This document shows, piece by piece, positions 47,301 through 58,007 of a DNA stretch of 64,000 nt; positions within the stretch are counted from its first letter, which is position 1, and every line of letters starts with the position of its first letter. The translations under genes were made by a program, and so were the position numbers. The notes below the pieces were generated by a model, which saw only the letters and a list, made by a program, of their open reading frames with translations, did not search any database and was not told the origin of the DNA. The DNA comes from Apoda limacodes (taxonomy: Eukaryota > Arthropoda > Insecta > Lepidoptera > Limacodidae), in NCBI GenBank assembly GCA_946406115.1, contig OX291540.1, positions 3,654,563 through 3,718,562 of the forward strand, read 5' to 3'.

Positions 47301-50300
47301 GAGCTTACAAACAAAGAGTTTACAGAACCTAAAATAGTTTTTTTTAATAAAATATAATATGTCGTTCATGCCACTGACAATTTACATCAGAGTTTTGCGG
47401 TTGCGGTTTTATCTCTTACGCAATACTTTTATTGTAAAACATAGTTTTAGATACGGGTGATTATACCATACGCACCTGTGGTAGAACATTCTTGCCATCG
47501 CCATCCTCTGTTTCTCTCCCCCGGACAAGGTGGCACGCCAGTCCCTGACAGCGCGCAGTCCCCCGTGCCTTGCCGCGCACGCGTCAAGTCTCACCACGCG
47601 CAGTATGTGGTTCGCCCTGGCTTCGGCCGCCGTGTCTGTCGCCGACACTCGCGACGGGTACGTCACTTGGTCTATCAATGAGCCCATTGACATGTAAGGT
47701 CTGTGGATAGCGTGTTGGATATTATTTGCTTTACTTAGTAACGTTTCCACACAAACAATAAATCTTTAAAATTCTATATCAAAATATAAAACTCAACATC
47801 TCTCTGTTTGTTTATGTTTTTTGACGCGAGAACCACTTATCCGATTTACATGTTTATTTTTAATTCGTAGAATCTACTTATATCAGGATAAATTTTATTA
47901 GATAAGGTAACGTACGAAACAAGCACTAACGATAGTGATTAATCAAGACGCTTTTAGGGCAATTAAATCGCTTAGGCTGAGTTTAACTATCAGAGATATA
48001 TGAAATTAATAAAATTCAAAGTGATTTCAAGTTGGGGGACCTGGAGTTTTTTTTATACCACTAAGGTGGCAAACAAGCTTGCGGTATGCCTGATGGTAAG
48101 CGGTCACCGCGACCTATGGATGCTTGCAACACCTGGGGCATCACTCGCGCGTTGCAGACCCTCCAAATATTTAATAACTTCTTTTTTGCAGAACCCCATA
48201 CTGTAGTCCTTAGAGAAAACCTTGGCAAGGGGCTCATTCCATTTCCACTTAGGTTCTAGGGTGTGAGGATTAATTCCCTGCCGATGGCAAGCGGTGCGAT
48301 GATAGAAAGTAGCCGTAGGCATAATTTCGAACAATTCCTCAGAACACATCCCATTATACAAGCGGTAGAACACACACAGGGAGGCAAAGTCTCTCCTCAG
48401 ACTTATGGGTTTGATACAGCTTGTGAGTTTGGAATCGTCGACGATTCTCACAGCTCGTCGTTGAACAGACTCAAACGAGCCAAGCTGGTATCCGGGTGCA
48501 CCCGCCCAGAGATGGCAGCAGTACTCCATATGAGGCTGGACTTGCGAATTGTAAAGCAGCAATCTTTTTCCCAAGGTGAAATACAGATTCGCTCTGTTGA
48601 GTACACCAAGTTTTTTAGACGCCAGCTTCACCTTGTCTTGAAAATGTTCTCGGAACTGAATATCGCCGAAGATGTCAACACCAAGGATCCCAATGCTCTT
48701 GGCAATGGCGAGGGGAGTGTTTTAGAATTGTGGAACCACAGTAAATGGGGTTTCTTAGCGGTGAACGCGCAGGCTTGTGTCTTCATTGGGTTGAATCGGA
48801 CCAAGTTTTTCCGTTCCCAGTCTAGAGACCTTGTACAGAGTGGTCTTGATTTGAGACACAAGTTCTCTGCGCTTCTCCTCCACAACAGAACGAGGGATGT
48901 TGCACGACCCGTGAATTAAGCGTCTCCACTACTGTCATCTGCATAGTAATGTATGTTGCTGATGGCCAAAATGTTATTGATATGCAGTAAAAACAGCGTA
49001 GGAGACATCATAGCGCCTTGCGGGACACTAGAAGTAATGTCCATGCTATCAGAGCAACTACCGTCAACTACGGCTCGTATGCGACTGCCAGACAAAAAGC
49101 TTGTCACCCATTTGCACAAACCATCGGGCACTTCAATAGAAAACCCCGGTGCCAGACCCGATCGAACGCCTTCGCTACGTCCAGGCAACATGCCAATGCC
49201 TCTTTCTGACCCTCAATGGCTAGTGCCCATCGTTGTGTGAGATACTCTAGAAGGTCACCAGTTGAGTAACCGTGGCGAAAGCCATATTTCGCGTGTGTTA
49301 TACGGTATAGTAGGTGGTACAGCGCCTTGCTTAAGAATTTTAGCTTCTCTGCAAGACTGATTAAACCACGGCCGTTTTCTGACACCGGAAGCTACTCGCA
49401 GGTTAGGAATAAAACATTCCGTACCAGCGAGGATTGTCTCAGTGACTGCGACTGCGCAAACGTCAGAATCTGAGCTAAAGCTGAGCTGCCTACACGGATA
49501 CGATGCATAAAATTCTCGCAATCCATCCCAGTCTGCCGACTTATAATGCTACACACGACGCCAATTAGTTGGCCCAGAGGGATCGAGTTGTGTGCATGAC
49601 ACTTGATTCCGAACGAGACAGTGGTCCGAGGAGCCTAGAGGCGCATCCACTAAAACGGAATATCCGTCCGGACATGTAGTCAGCAGAAGGTCCAGGAAGG
49701 AACTCGTATGGTCCTCTATATCTGGTATTCTCGTTGGAGAAGGTACCAGCTGAGAGAATCCATAGGTCAGAGCAAATTCATGAGCATAGTTATTGGTTCG
49801 AGAACTGAGCAACTCACGGGGCGTTAAAGTCTCCTAAACTAACTAGTTCTGCTGTGTGATATTTATCTAGAACTTTGTCAGTCCTCAAATTCAGGTTCAT
49901 GAAAAGTCGAGTTACGTCCGTGTCACCGCTGTGGGACCTGTAAAGGCACGCATAGATACGGATGTGGCGAACGTTATCTACACGCACCCATATCGACAGG
50001 TCCCTGTCTTCAAGACTATAAAGGCGGCGACAGCAGATATCCTCCAGTACAAACATGCATACATCGGCACAACTCACAAAACTGTGCTTGAGATTGCAGC
50101 CGGGATAATAAATAATAATAAATAAATAAAAATATTTCATTTCAGGTATCTTTGACCCATAAGCATTTAAATTTCCACACAACAATAATACATAAATTAC
50201 AGATATAGAATGTAGATATAATGTATCGGCCGGGCAGGATAACTGAGTCTCCGTCAAAAAGATGGTCGGCTGCGCAGTCTCAAGGTGGTGGTGGACTGAG

Positions 50301-53300
50301 TTAAGGTTAACGTGAATACCCCTGATGTTGCACAGTAAATGTGGATGAAGTAGTAGATGTAAGAAACTTTTCTTTTTGTTACCTTTTGCCATTTTTAAAG
50401 AAGATTTTTAGACTAAAGTGAGGATTCACTGCACAGACAACTAAAGAGACAACAATGTGCGGTACTAGAACTGCGAAAGCCGGCACAGATAGTACGGTTG
50501 CTAGCGCAGAGGGCGGAAAGGCCGGTCCCCCTCTTTTGTAGTAACCGGGCCTAATCTGGTCTCACATGTTGGCGGTTCAGCCTCCCAGGGCGGAGATAAA
50601 GGCGATTTCTGGGTTCGTGAATCCGTGAATCCGTTGAAACCTGCAGGCGCCCAGCAATCAGCCGTTTCACCAGGTCGATAACCGAATTTAGCGCGAGCGG
50701 AGCCGCGGGCAAAAGCTAGTAGTTAATATTTCGAGATGACCATGAACAACCACAGGGAATATAGGTATTCTAAAATATTATTTTCTTTTAAGGTAAGATG
50801 TTACATTGCGAACTGTAAATATTGCAATTAGTGGTTAAGCATACCTCTGCGGTATGTAGAACATGATGGGTCGGGAGGTGCAGTGTCCGGCAGCCGCGAA
50901 GTTAGTCTCGTCAGCGCAATGCGAGCACGTGCAGGGCTGCGGCACATGCAGCTCGCCACCGAACACGGGCCACAGACCAGACACTATACGGAACAAACTG
51001 AAACAGAAACCAACATTGCATTTAACACTATTAGAAACTGGCCTATTTCCCGCGGATATACTCACAATCAGGGTAAAAAGGATCCTAAAATATATGTATT
51101 AAAGACATTCTCTAACCGTGTACCTTATTTAATTTCAATGGGTAAAGTCGTTTATGCAATAGCATTATACAGCCGTATTGAGTAAGAAACATACACTATC
51201 CCTGAAAATCCCATTCGAGAAAAAAAAATACAAAAAATTGACTCCCTAGTTGGTAGTGTGGCCGGCTGCTATGCAGAGGATGTGGGTTCGATTCCCGCAC
51301 TGAAAAACATTTGTGTTATGTCTTGAGTCTGGGTGTATTTATGAATATGTATGTATTTACAAAAAAAATAGTAGATTATACAAGTGAAAAAAAATGGAAT
51401 TTAATTCGAGGATTAAGTTGGATCCCGACAGCAGCGAATCCTGAGCGGAGCTACAAGCTAAGCTAAGGTTACAAAGGTCCGAGATGATTTTTTTTTTTCA
51501 CGTGTTGTATACTCTTATTTTTACCATTGACTGCGACAAATTAAAAAGTATATATTATCACATTTTAGTATATATTCGGTATTTATTACCGGTAGTAATT
51601 ATTACTGTTATGTTTTTATTAACTCAGTGAGTGAAAGTGAGTTTTATTCACTGTTATCAATGAATAAAATGGCCTTTTTCGAGTGGCAATGGTAAAATAG
51701 AAGTGTAAAAAGAGGGAATTTAATTCGAGGGACTAAGTTGGATCCCGAGAGAGCGAAGGATGCTAGAGTAGAATCCCGAGCGTAGCGAGATGTGTACGTG
51801 TTTGTGTTTTTTTTTCACGAGATGTGTACTCTACTTTTTACCGTTGACTGCGAAAATTAAATAGTAGTATAGTATTAATAGCTATATTAGGAATAAGAGA
51901 ACAAAGGATTAAATATTTAATAACATTAAAAATTTATAGTGAAATTAGAACAGTTTTGCTTTGAGTAGTTTGCAATGTCAATGCTGTGTTTGATTGTCAC
52001 TGTAGCTTTGAGCATAGAGTATATACTCCACAGTGATGATGGCTTCTTATTTTTAGCTGATTCGTTGAAATAGTGTAGAAAAACATTCTCTGATAATGAT
52101 TTAACGGCTTTCACTTTTTCGACATTTTGGCGGAGATTTTGGCGGCAACATATTAACTATACACACCGGCACAATTAGCGGAACAGAAAAAAAAGTGAGA
52201 CTATGAGATAATAACGCATATATTTGACGAAAATGTAATTAGACACAAAATAACAAATTGATTAACATCTTTTAACAACGACTGAAAAGTCTTCGTTATT
52301 TTTTATTGAAGAATAAAGAAATTTGAAATAAGTGAAATTTTTAGATGATTATGAACCATCACAAAAAATAAAAAAAAGTAAGCATTAAATGATTTAACAA
52401 TAAAATTAAAGCAAAATTAATAACGAGTGTTTCCCCCTCTTGCTCTGATTACCATTCGTCTGGGCATACTACAGATTATGTTATCGATGATTTCTTGAGG
52501 CAACCGCTCCCAATCCTCAAGTAATGCGTTTCCAAGTTCATTCAGATTGTTGGGGGGTGGCATTCTGGATTTAACCCTTCTTTTTAGCAAGTCCCAGACA
52601 TGCTCTATCGGATTCATATCGGGGGAATTTGCTGGCCACTGCATCACCGGTATACCTACGTGGCTCAGATATGCCTGTACCGATTGTGCACTATGAGCAC
52701 GAGCATTATCTTGCATTAGAATAAAGTCGTCACCAATAAATGGGGCAAATGGTACAACATGTTCTTCTAAAATGTCTCTGACGTATCGATCTGCTGTCAT
52801 GGTCCCTCCTGTGACTATCAATAACTCCGTGCGAGCTCCCAAACATATCCCTCCCCAAACCATAATCGAGCGGCCACCATAAGCCACTGTGTGTTCAAAA
52901 TTAGACTGTATGTGGCGTTCTCCTTTGCGTCTCCAAATTCGATGTCTCCCATCGATCTGTTTTAAAAGAACTCTGCACTCATCAGTAAAGAGAACCTGCT
53001 GCCATTCGTTCAAATCCTTTTTTTGTGTTCCGCTAATTGTGCCGGTGTGTATATTATAAACGCTGCTGCAGTACGAAATGATTTTGGAGTTAGTATCTCA
53101 TTCTAACCACTGGAAGAACTCATTTTGTTTTAATTAATGTAATATGTTATTCACATAAAATAACCACAGTAACAGATAGAAAAGAACTAAAATTAGCGGG
53201 AGCTTTTTTTTTAATTTAGCAAGCCAGTTTTCCACATAATTCTTGCTTGTTCCAAATTTAAAATCATTTTATTCACTCAGTGAATAAAAGAGCGTTTTAT

Positions 53301-56300
53301 TCACTGTTATCGATGAATAAAGTGTCCCTTTTTGAGTGGCAATGGTAAAAAGTATATTAGTATCCGTTGTCTGGTCGTCATAATACAAGCTTTGCTTAGT
53401 TTGAAACCAGATGGTGCTGTGTGATATGTCTAAAAAATATAATTATTATTATTATTATTATTATCATATCGTCCACCTACATACATTTGTAGGATAAAAC
53501 ACTTCTTTAATTTTTTTAAATTGTTTAGTTTAGACCCCAAAGCACTGTTAAGAACTCTATTATAAGTATGTATGTAGTGGGTGATACCCAAAAACAGGTT
53601 GCTTTTGTGCCCAATGTCGCTAGTAAAGTTTTGATTACGTCCTGACGTCGCACGGTGGTCGAATGTAAATGATCCAAGGGACCTTTTCCTATAAACAGCT
53701 TCTAATCAGGGCCTTTTCTACGAAGCGCTCTTAAAACTCTTCACTCTGTTCTGTATCCGAGATTTCAATGTTTTGAAATTTCGGATACAAAAAAAAAATA
53801 CTCTTACACATAACAAATACTACAAATACACAACGTATTCACATATATTTTTTTTAATTTTTTTTTAAAAACTTAGTAAATAGCTTGATTTAACTCATTT
53901 TTAAGTAAACGATGCAGCATAAAGATCAAAACGATATACAAAAGTGGCAACTTACGATTTGTCGTACCATATAGTATATATAGAGTAGTCGAACAGTTGC
54001 TCTATCAAGGCAGAAGGCTAAGTATGATATACATAGTAAGACGAGTAGTAGGTATATGAACATGTGAAGTGTGGACCGACCTGGACTTGCCGCAGCCGTT
54101 GGGTCCGACGATGAGCAGATGCGTCCCGGGTCGGATGTCGAGTGTGAGCCCGCTCGCGACCACGTCGCACGCAGGTGTCACCACGGGCACGTCGCGAAGT
54201 CGGATCGACAAGTCACTAGTGTACGATATCTTACCTAAAATACAATAACATTATTTCGGAATACATAGTTACGTAAATGAATATAGCAGTTTTGTGATGA
54301 GAAGGATTCAGTGTTCTTCAAGACCAACACATCTTATTACTATGTGATATTTCCGATGTCCAGGTTATAAATAAAGAGAAAAATACAAAGTGATCTTAAA
54401 AAATCTACTATAAAATTACTTTTCCGACTTAGAATCTTATTTGACCTTATTTTTGAATATTATAGAGACTTTCATATCGAAAATATATTTTGCAAAATTA
54501 ACTATTATGCTATACATACATATACTATATATTCATACTACTATTACAAATACAAATACCGAATATCTTGGTACTACTCGGCCAGAAAGCTCGCAGAATA
54601 TTCGGTATTCGGCGTGTGACCGAATATACTATTCGTTGCAAGACTAGTCTAAATGTCCCGTATATGTATAGATTAATTTCCTGCTTTCAGCGGTTTCCAT
54701 GTTGATGAATGATGAATTTAAATACATCTAATAATTCTTAAATTTATATAAAAGCAATGTAACAAACATTTGTAACTTCTGCGATATTAAACCACTGACC
54801 CGATTAATATTGCACTTTAGTGAGTTGTTGTGACCTTACTGAGGAGGTTTATGAATTTATACAACCATTTTTCAACAGCAGGTACGAAAGTTATGTTATT
54901 ATATATATATATATAGCTGTTGTGTTTTTAGTGTAAGAGTATAAAGGGAAGACAGAAGAGTGGATTCTATATTTAAACCATTTGTACCCGCGGTATGTTA
55001 GTAACTTACAGAAAAAAATGAATAATACCTTGGTGAACGGGCTGGTTGTCTTTGAAGGTGACCTGGAAAGCACCAGGGTTGGCTGCAGAAGTTACGTGGA
55101 CGCTGCGTACGCACTTCCCACTAGCGACTTCTCCGAACACAGTCAGCATGTCTGACACGCGTTCTGCGTATCCGGCCAGGGTTACTATCTCCTGACCACG
55201 AGAAAGTGTACACACGTTAGTACACACGTTAGTTTGAGACACGGAACAAAACGTCTCTATGGCTAAATCCGTGATTCTGGTGTGCGGATGACAACTTTCA
55301 ATATATTGCCAATATTTGGAACTTATTCAAATGTAAATTTTGCAGGTCCCTGTTCAGTAATTTTTTGAGAGAATTAGGGTGTACCGATATCTCAAAACAC
55401 TCAATTTTGAATATTGTAATTTTGTTTATGTTAGTCGTATATTGATAGCACTATAGCTACGGCTTTGTGGACTACGCTATAAATATAAAATTTTGTGTAG
55501 TCCACTGAAATATTTTATTTCGTATTTTTAGTACTAAGTACTTTAGTAGTCAGGGGCCTTATGGGCGGATCGAAAACTTTGGGTGGACATTAATTTGACA
55601 ATGCCCGTCAAACCGCACTGTCACAGCGTAGTGGACCATAGTCTAAGGAGAGGCCTGTGTGTAGGTACGTCAAACAGCTTAAATAACAACATAAAAGGTG
55701 CGGTCCGTATTGCACCAAAAACGCCGTTCGACCTCGAGCTCACTAATCATGCGCCACCTAGTGTTCAGCATAGTTAAACTGCGTGAGGTCAAGAATGGGA
55801 GCCTGAAAGTACCATCGCTCGACTTTCAGTGTACGTTTAGCGCTTGAACATGTATTTATACATAAGCTATAGCTAGCATTAGTCCGACGATCATACTCTC
55901 ACAGCCCCAAGCTTGACCTCACGTAGCTCAATGATGCTGAACACTAGGTGGTGCATGCTTTAGTAAGCTCTCACAGTCTAAAGCTTTTTTGCTTGTACTT
56001 AGGCCCGATTTACACGGACGAGACGAAAGCGGCGAGCAACTTTCAACCTTAAACGCCGTCTTTTGTCTTTTATCTTTTTTTTAATGCTTCTGATCTAATT
56101 CTGTCAATCTCACTAGTCATATTATATCTGCGAGCCTACAGTTCCCCTTCCGTGAATGTCATATTTACTAATATAAATTGTAGAAAAACATGTATTTTAT
56201 ATTATTTTTGCGCAAAATAGCTAAAAATCGCGTTACAGTGCACATTGCAGCAAGAAATAAATACGTCACGTCATATATAATAAACAAGATAATGAAAATA

Positions 56301-58007
56301 AATATAACACTCGTAGCTTAGAAAGCAGTTTTTGAGCGTGCTTACGCATGTCCGATTTGAACCCGTCGCGGTCGCTTACGATCGTAAGAGCCTTCACCAA
56401 CAATCGTAAATCATGTGAGCGCAATACGGACCAAACTCTTAGTAATGATATTGTAAATTATACAAACAAAAACATTGTGTTAAAATAAAACATATGAATC
56501 TGAAATTGTGATACTATTTGGTGTACCTACTGGTGATGTAATTGGTACCTTGTAACTAGACATAAGTCTCTCTATCGCATCAGCCGCAGAGTTGAGCAGA
56601 TTTCTCGACGTCGTCATGTACTCGGTGCGCTCACTTATGCTCTCACCACTTTTGCCTGCAATCAATATTCTAGTTTATGATTCGATAAAATAAAAAAGTG
56701 ATAAATTTCCGCCGGCGGTACTCATTCTGAACAACTTCTTTTGGAAGAAATATGATATGATATTCTTTTCACGATGATACAATGAAAATTAAGCATGAAA
56801 AAGAAAAGAACAAAGACAATTTTAAAAACAATCTAATATTAAAGTTATTTTAAGTAATAATAGACTGCAACTCACTTTTTATTTTTTACCCACAATGGAC
56901 AATATCCGTTTTCAACTACGTTTTAACCGTCGAGGGTTTTTTCAAAATTTTTAACTCAGCTTAAAAACTCTTCAAAACTTTTAATTTTGCTTTTTTATAT
57001 TTGTCTTTATAATCTATAACAATTGACCCAGTGTGTGACGTGTAATTTATTTTAAAAGTAACAATGATATAGTTAATACTTATCTATGTATTGTATGAAC
57101 AGAGACAAGTATTGTGTGACCTGGCATGACGCGCCGTTTAATGTGACTAACCGTCTCCCCTGGTTCCTGTGAGTATGGGTAGCGCCAACATGACCATTCC
57201 TGTGCCGGACCAGACGTACTTCATGCAGAATTGCTCCAGCATCACGTACCACAGCTTCTTGTTGAACACTGACGTCATTTGCGCTACCAGCTCTTTGTAC
57301 GCAGACTGCAGTTGGCCGAGCTCTACCTGCGAGCGACAATTAATGTCATAGTTGTGTTATGTGTTTCTTTGGTTTTTAAATCATCGCACTCCATGTTCGT
57401 GCGAAATTCTATATTTGCTATTATACTTACAAATAAAGATTTAAAATATATAAAATAGCTATATTTGACTTTGGAGTCGGTCATTTCGATTGCGGTCGGT
57501 GCTCGTACCTTGTGGCCGCCGTAAAAGGCGACCTCCTCGGCGTGCGCGATGAGTCGCGAGTGCACGTGCCGCAGGTTTGCCTTCATGCGCGCCTCCTCGC
57601 CAGCCAGCGCGCCGAACCGTGGGCTCAGCAGCCGCAGCAGCTGCCCCGTCAGGCAGATCACCACGAACGAGATGCTCGGACCTGCACCACACAGCGTCAC
57701 CATAATAGGTACTCCTCTTTAACTTTAACTAAATTAAATTTTCATTAGTTCACTTATAAAGTATGTTAAAAATCTCTATTCTGTAGTAGTACAGATGTGT
57801 GTTAAAGTCAATAGTCCCTCTCGTGGACATACCTAACAGCAACGTTGTTTTAAGCACAATGACTCACCGAGAAATATGTTGCCCTTCATCTTTGTAGAGT
57901 AACTGGCAAGGGTCAGCACGATCAGCAACAGGTCAAAACAAGGCTTTGTCAGCGAGCTGTAGAGGTGAGCCACTGACGCCGTGAACACAGAAACATCCTC
58001 CGTTAAC
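44264..58007 (-). CDS. ABCD1-like: Peroxisomal ABC half-transporter, subfamily D (ABCD1/2 type), ten C-terminal exons
   Basis: The gene encodes a half-transporter (one membrane domain, one ATPase domain) that dimerises in the peroxisomal membrane. Known members import very-long-chain fatty acyl-CoAs for beta-oxidation. Ten exons (58007-57868, 57681-57509, 57326-57152, 56655-56549, 55191-55026, 54234-54081, 50997-50845, 47700-47476, 46243-46118, 44387-44264) have AG acceptors and GT donors and join in one frame for about 514 codons. Family members run to about 700-750 residues, so some 200-240 N-terminal residues are not found. Order of motifs: [20 protein letters not shown]; the EAA-like [49 protein letters not shown]; Walker [10 protein letters not shown]-loop YIPQRPYM; signature LSGGEKQR; Walker B ALLDE; H-loop SITHRPS; end [12 protein letters not shown]. 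All catalytic residues are intact, and the sequence is closer to ABCD1/2 than ABCD3. Whether this is the only ABCD1/2 gene in the species cannot be told. Confidence 0.93.
44846..44939. repeat. Small 94-bp inverted-repeat element in an ABCD intron
   Basis: TGGACCCCGGTGCGAAATGA at 44846 pairs with TCATTTCGCACCAAGGTCCA ending at 44939 with a few mismatches. Non-coding, in the last intron. Confidence 0.65.
45274..45338. repeat. 30-bp tandem duplication in an ABCD intron
   Basis: A 30-bp unit starting TTTCCGGATAGTTGCCCTTT is present twice in tandem (45274-45303, 45304-45333), plus five more bases. The repeated peptide of the frame across it is an artefact. Confidence 0.85.
46118..46243 (-). CDS. 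ABCD1-like: ABCD exon: Walker B and H-loop
   Basis: Encodes [20 protein letters not shown] and [21 protein letters not shown] of Walker B and H of the switch loop are intact. Acceptor CTCAG, donor GTGAGT; splits the Trp codon TG/G. Confidence 0.95.
46244..47475 (-). other. ABCD intron without recognised content
   Basis: AT-rich; no repeat boundary or frame of interest. Confidence 0.5.
47476..47700 (-). CDS. ABCD1-like: ABCD exon: Q-loop end and LSGGE signature
   Basis: Encodes [16 protein letters not shown], a variable alpha-helical part, then [20 protein letters not shown]. The signature motif contacts ATP bound by the partner subunit. Acceptor CCACAG, donor GTGCGT. Confidence 0.95.
48047..50400 (-). 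pseudogene. Non-LTR family 1, copy D, in an ABCD intron (internally deleted)
   Basis: The minus strand carries a near-complete but broken element: an endonuclease in two frames (50392-49814, 49812-49549; TETQLS, SLGDFN, LGSSDH), then RT from YGFRHGYST through [24 protein letters not shown] and YYADDSSGD, then the C-terminal part (48631-48104). Near 49330 the endonuclease-side sequence runs straight into the FRHG block, so the early RT motifs are deleted. A small A/T-rich insertion (50105-50180) interrupts the endonuclease. The 3' end has the family terminus and an A run (48047-48054). The 5' untranslated part may reach 50640. Confidence 0.88.
50690..50727 (+). repeat. CCGCGGGCAAAAGCTAGT repeat terminus
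   Basis: GCGAGCGGAGCCGCGGGCAA then AAGCTAGT is an end I recognise from widespread lepidopteran repeats. It lies just upstream of the LINE copy and may be a host site for it. Confidence 0.5.
50845..50997 (-). CDS. ABCD1-like: ABCD exon: LFR block, Cys-rich insertion, Q-loop start
   Basis: Encodes [19 protein letters not shown], then [20 protein letters not shown], then RPIMFYIPQ. In the human proteins I know, the space between GG.L and MFYIPQR is only a few residues. Here about 20 extra residues with four cysteines and two histidines are in frame, inside the exon. Acceptor TTTCAG, donor GTATGC. Confidence 0.92.
51241..51400 (+). repeat. tRNA-derived SINE in an ABCD intron
   Basis: TAGTTGGTAGTGTGGCCGGC (A-box-like) is followed at tRNA spacing by GTGGGTTCGATTCCCGCAC (B box, 51282-51300). 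The body, with TTGTGTTATGTCTTGAGTCT and GGGTGTATTTATGAATATGT, is one I recognise as the lepidopteran SINE core. It is antisense to the ABCD gene. Confidence 0.75.
51395..51865 (+). repeat. Two direct copies of a 150-bp unit
   Basis: Units at about 51395-51560 and 51710-51865 share AATTTAATTCGAGG, AAGTTGGATCCCGA and a TTACCATTGACTGCGA / TTACCGTTGACTGCGA block. The second contains TAGAATCCCGAGCGTAGCGA, a motif I know from lepidopteran mobile repeats. Confidence 0.7.
52162..53049 (-). mobile_element. Tc1-like transposon, 888 bp, matching terminal inverted repeats
   Basis: CACACCGGCACAATTAGCGG then AACA at 52162 is repeated exactly in reverse complement ending at 53049, with TA on each side (52160-52161 and 53050-53051), the expected Tc1/mariner duplication. 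A full element would be about 1.3-1.6 kb, so this is an internally deleted copy. It sits in an ABCD intron in the same orientation as the gene. Confidence 0.92.
52417..53013 (-). CDS. Tc1-like transposase, catalytic domain only
   Basis: A 198-codon open frame has the DD34E triad: D11 in LFTDEC, D102 in LMQDNARAH and E137 in MNPIEHVW, with exactly 34 residues between the last two. WGGI and [12 protein letters not shown] are typical of Tc1 transposases. The usual length is about 340 residues. The N-terminal helix-turn-helix DNA-binding region is absent, since the frame starts about 15 bases inside the terminal repeat. It could not bind its ends and cut, although the catalytic residues remain. 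Start chosen at the only ATG available before the catalytic core. Confidence 0.9.
   Translation of the reverse strand: MNEWQQVLFTDECRVLLKQIDGRHRIWRRKGERHIQSNFEHTVAYGGRSIMVWGGICLGARTELLIVTGGTMTADRYVRDILEEHVVPFAPFIGDDFILMQDNARAHSAQSVQAYLSHVGIPVMQWPANSPDMNPIEHVWDLLKRRVKSRMPPPNNLNELGNALLEDWERLPQEIIDNIICSMPRRMVIRARGGNTRY
54081..54234 (-). CDS. ABCD1-like: ABCD exon: start of ATPase domain with Walker A
   Basis: Encodes [20 protein letters not shown] and [15 protein letters not shown]. The lysine and serine of Walker A bind ATP phosphates and Mg. Acceptor TTTAG, donor GTCGGT. Confidence 0.95.
54548..54640. repeat. Short CCGAATAT-type palindromic repeat
   Basis: ATACCGAATAT (54556) and ATATTCGGTATTCGG (54598) with a further CCGAATATAC form an inverted arrangement typical of small insect inverted-repeat elements. 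In an ABCD intron. Confidence 0.45.
55026..55191 (-). CDS. ABCD1-like: ABCD exon: linker between membrane and ATPase domains
   Basis: Begins [20 protein letters not shown], matching the family LAGY..RV block, then a variable linker. Acceptor GTCAG, donor GTATTA. The variable part ([20 protein letters not shown]) has no family match that I can name. Confidence 0.9.
55748..55957. mobile_element. 210-bp inverted-repeat element in an ABCD intron
   Basis: Arms 55748-55793 and 55910-55957 pair: CATGCGCCACCTAGTGTTCA with TGAACACTAGGTGGTGCATG, and GTGAGGTCAAG with CTTGACCTCAC. The interior is non-coding. No target duplication found. Confidence 0.75.
56549..56655 (-). CDS. ABCD1-like: ABCD exon: last membrane segment
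   Basis: Encodes [20 protein letters not shown] and [13 protein letters not shown], a near-invariant block of ABCD1/2. Acceptor TGCAG, donor GTACCA, ends in phase 0. The linker before it (about RGDGKSG) is shorter than in vertebrate ABCD1. Confidence 0.93.
57152..57326 (-). CDS. ABCD1-like: ABCD exon: following TM segments
   Basis: Encodes [20 protein letters not shown], then [20 protein letters not shown] and a hydrophobic [12 protein letters not shown]. Acceptor CGCAG, donor GTTAGT; ends one base into a Gly codon. Confidence 0.92.
57509..57681 (-). CDS. ABCD1-like: ABCD exon: TM helix and EAA-like loop
   Basis: Encodes [20 protein letters not shown], then [20 protein letters not shown] and [10 protein letters not shown]. 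The EAA-like loop (EE..FYGG) couples the membrane domain to the ATPase. Acceptor TGCAG, donor GTACGA; the exon ends in phase 0. Confidence 0.93.
57868..58007 (-). CDS. ABCD1-like: ABCD exon: start of visible membrane domain
   Basis: Encodes [20 protein letters not shown], then a hydrophobic helix ([12 protein letters not shown]) to IFLG. Acceptor CCAG before 58007, donor GTGAGT after 57868. The exon starts with the last base of a split codon, so an upstream exon is required. Confidence 0.9.

Larger units (their letters stand above)
51622..53345 (+). repeat. Direct repeat pair bracketing the Tc1-like element
   Basis: Segments 51622-51695 and 53270-53345 share CTCAGTGA, TTTTATTCACTGTTATC, then AATGAATAAA or GATGAATAAA and GAGTGGCAATGGTAAAA. 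They lie either side of the Tc1-like transposon, with about 1.6 kb between them. Confidence 0.7.

Noticed and set aside
48263..48919. 218-codon plus-strand frame
   Set aside because: It is the complement of the family-1 LINE RT and C-terminal region on the minus strand.
57459..57748. GC-rich frames on both strands
   Set aside because: They are other-frame readings of the real ABCD exon 57509-57681.
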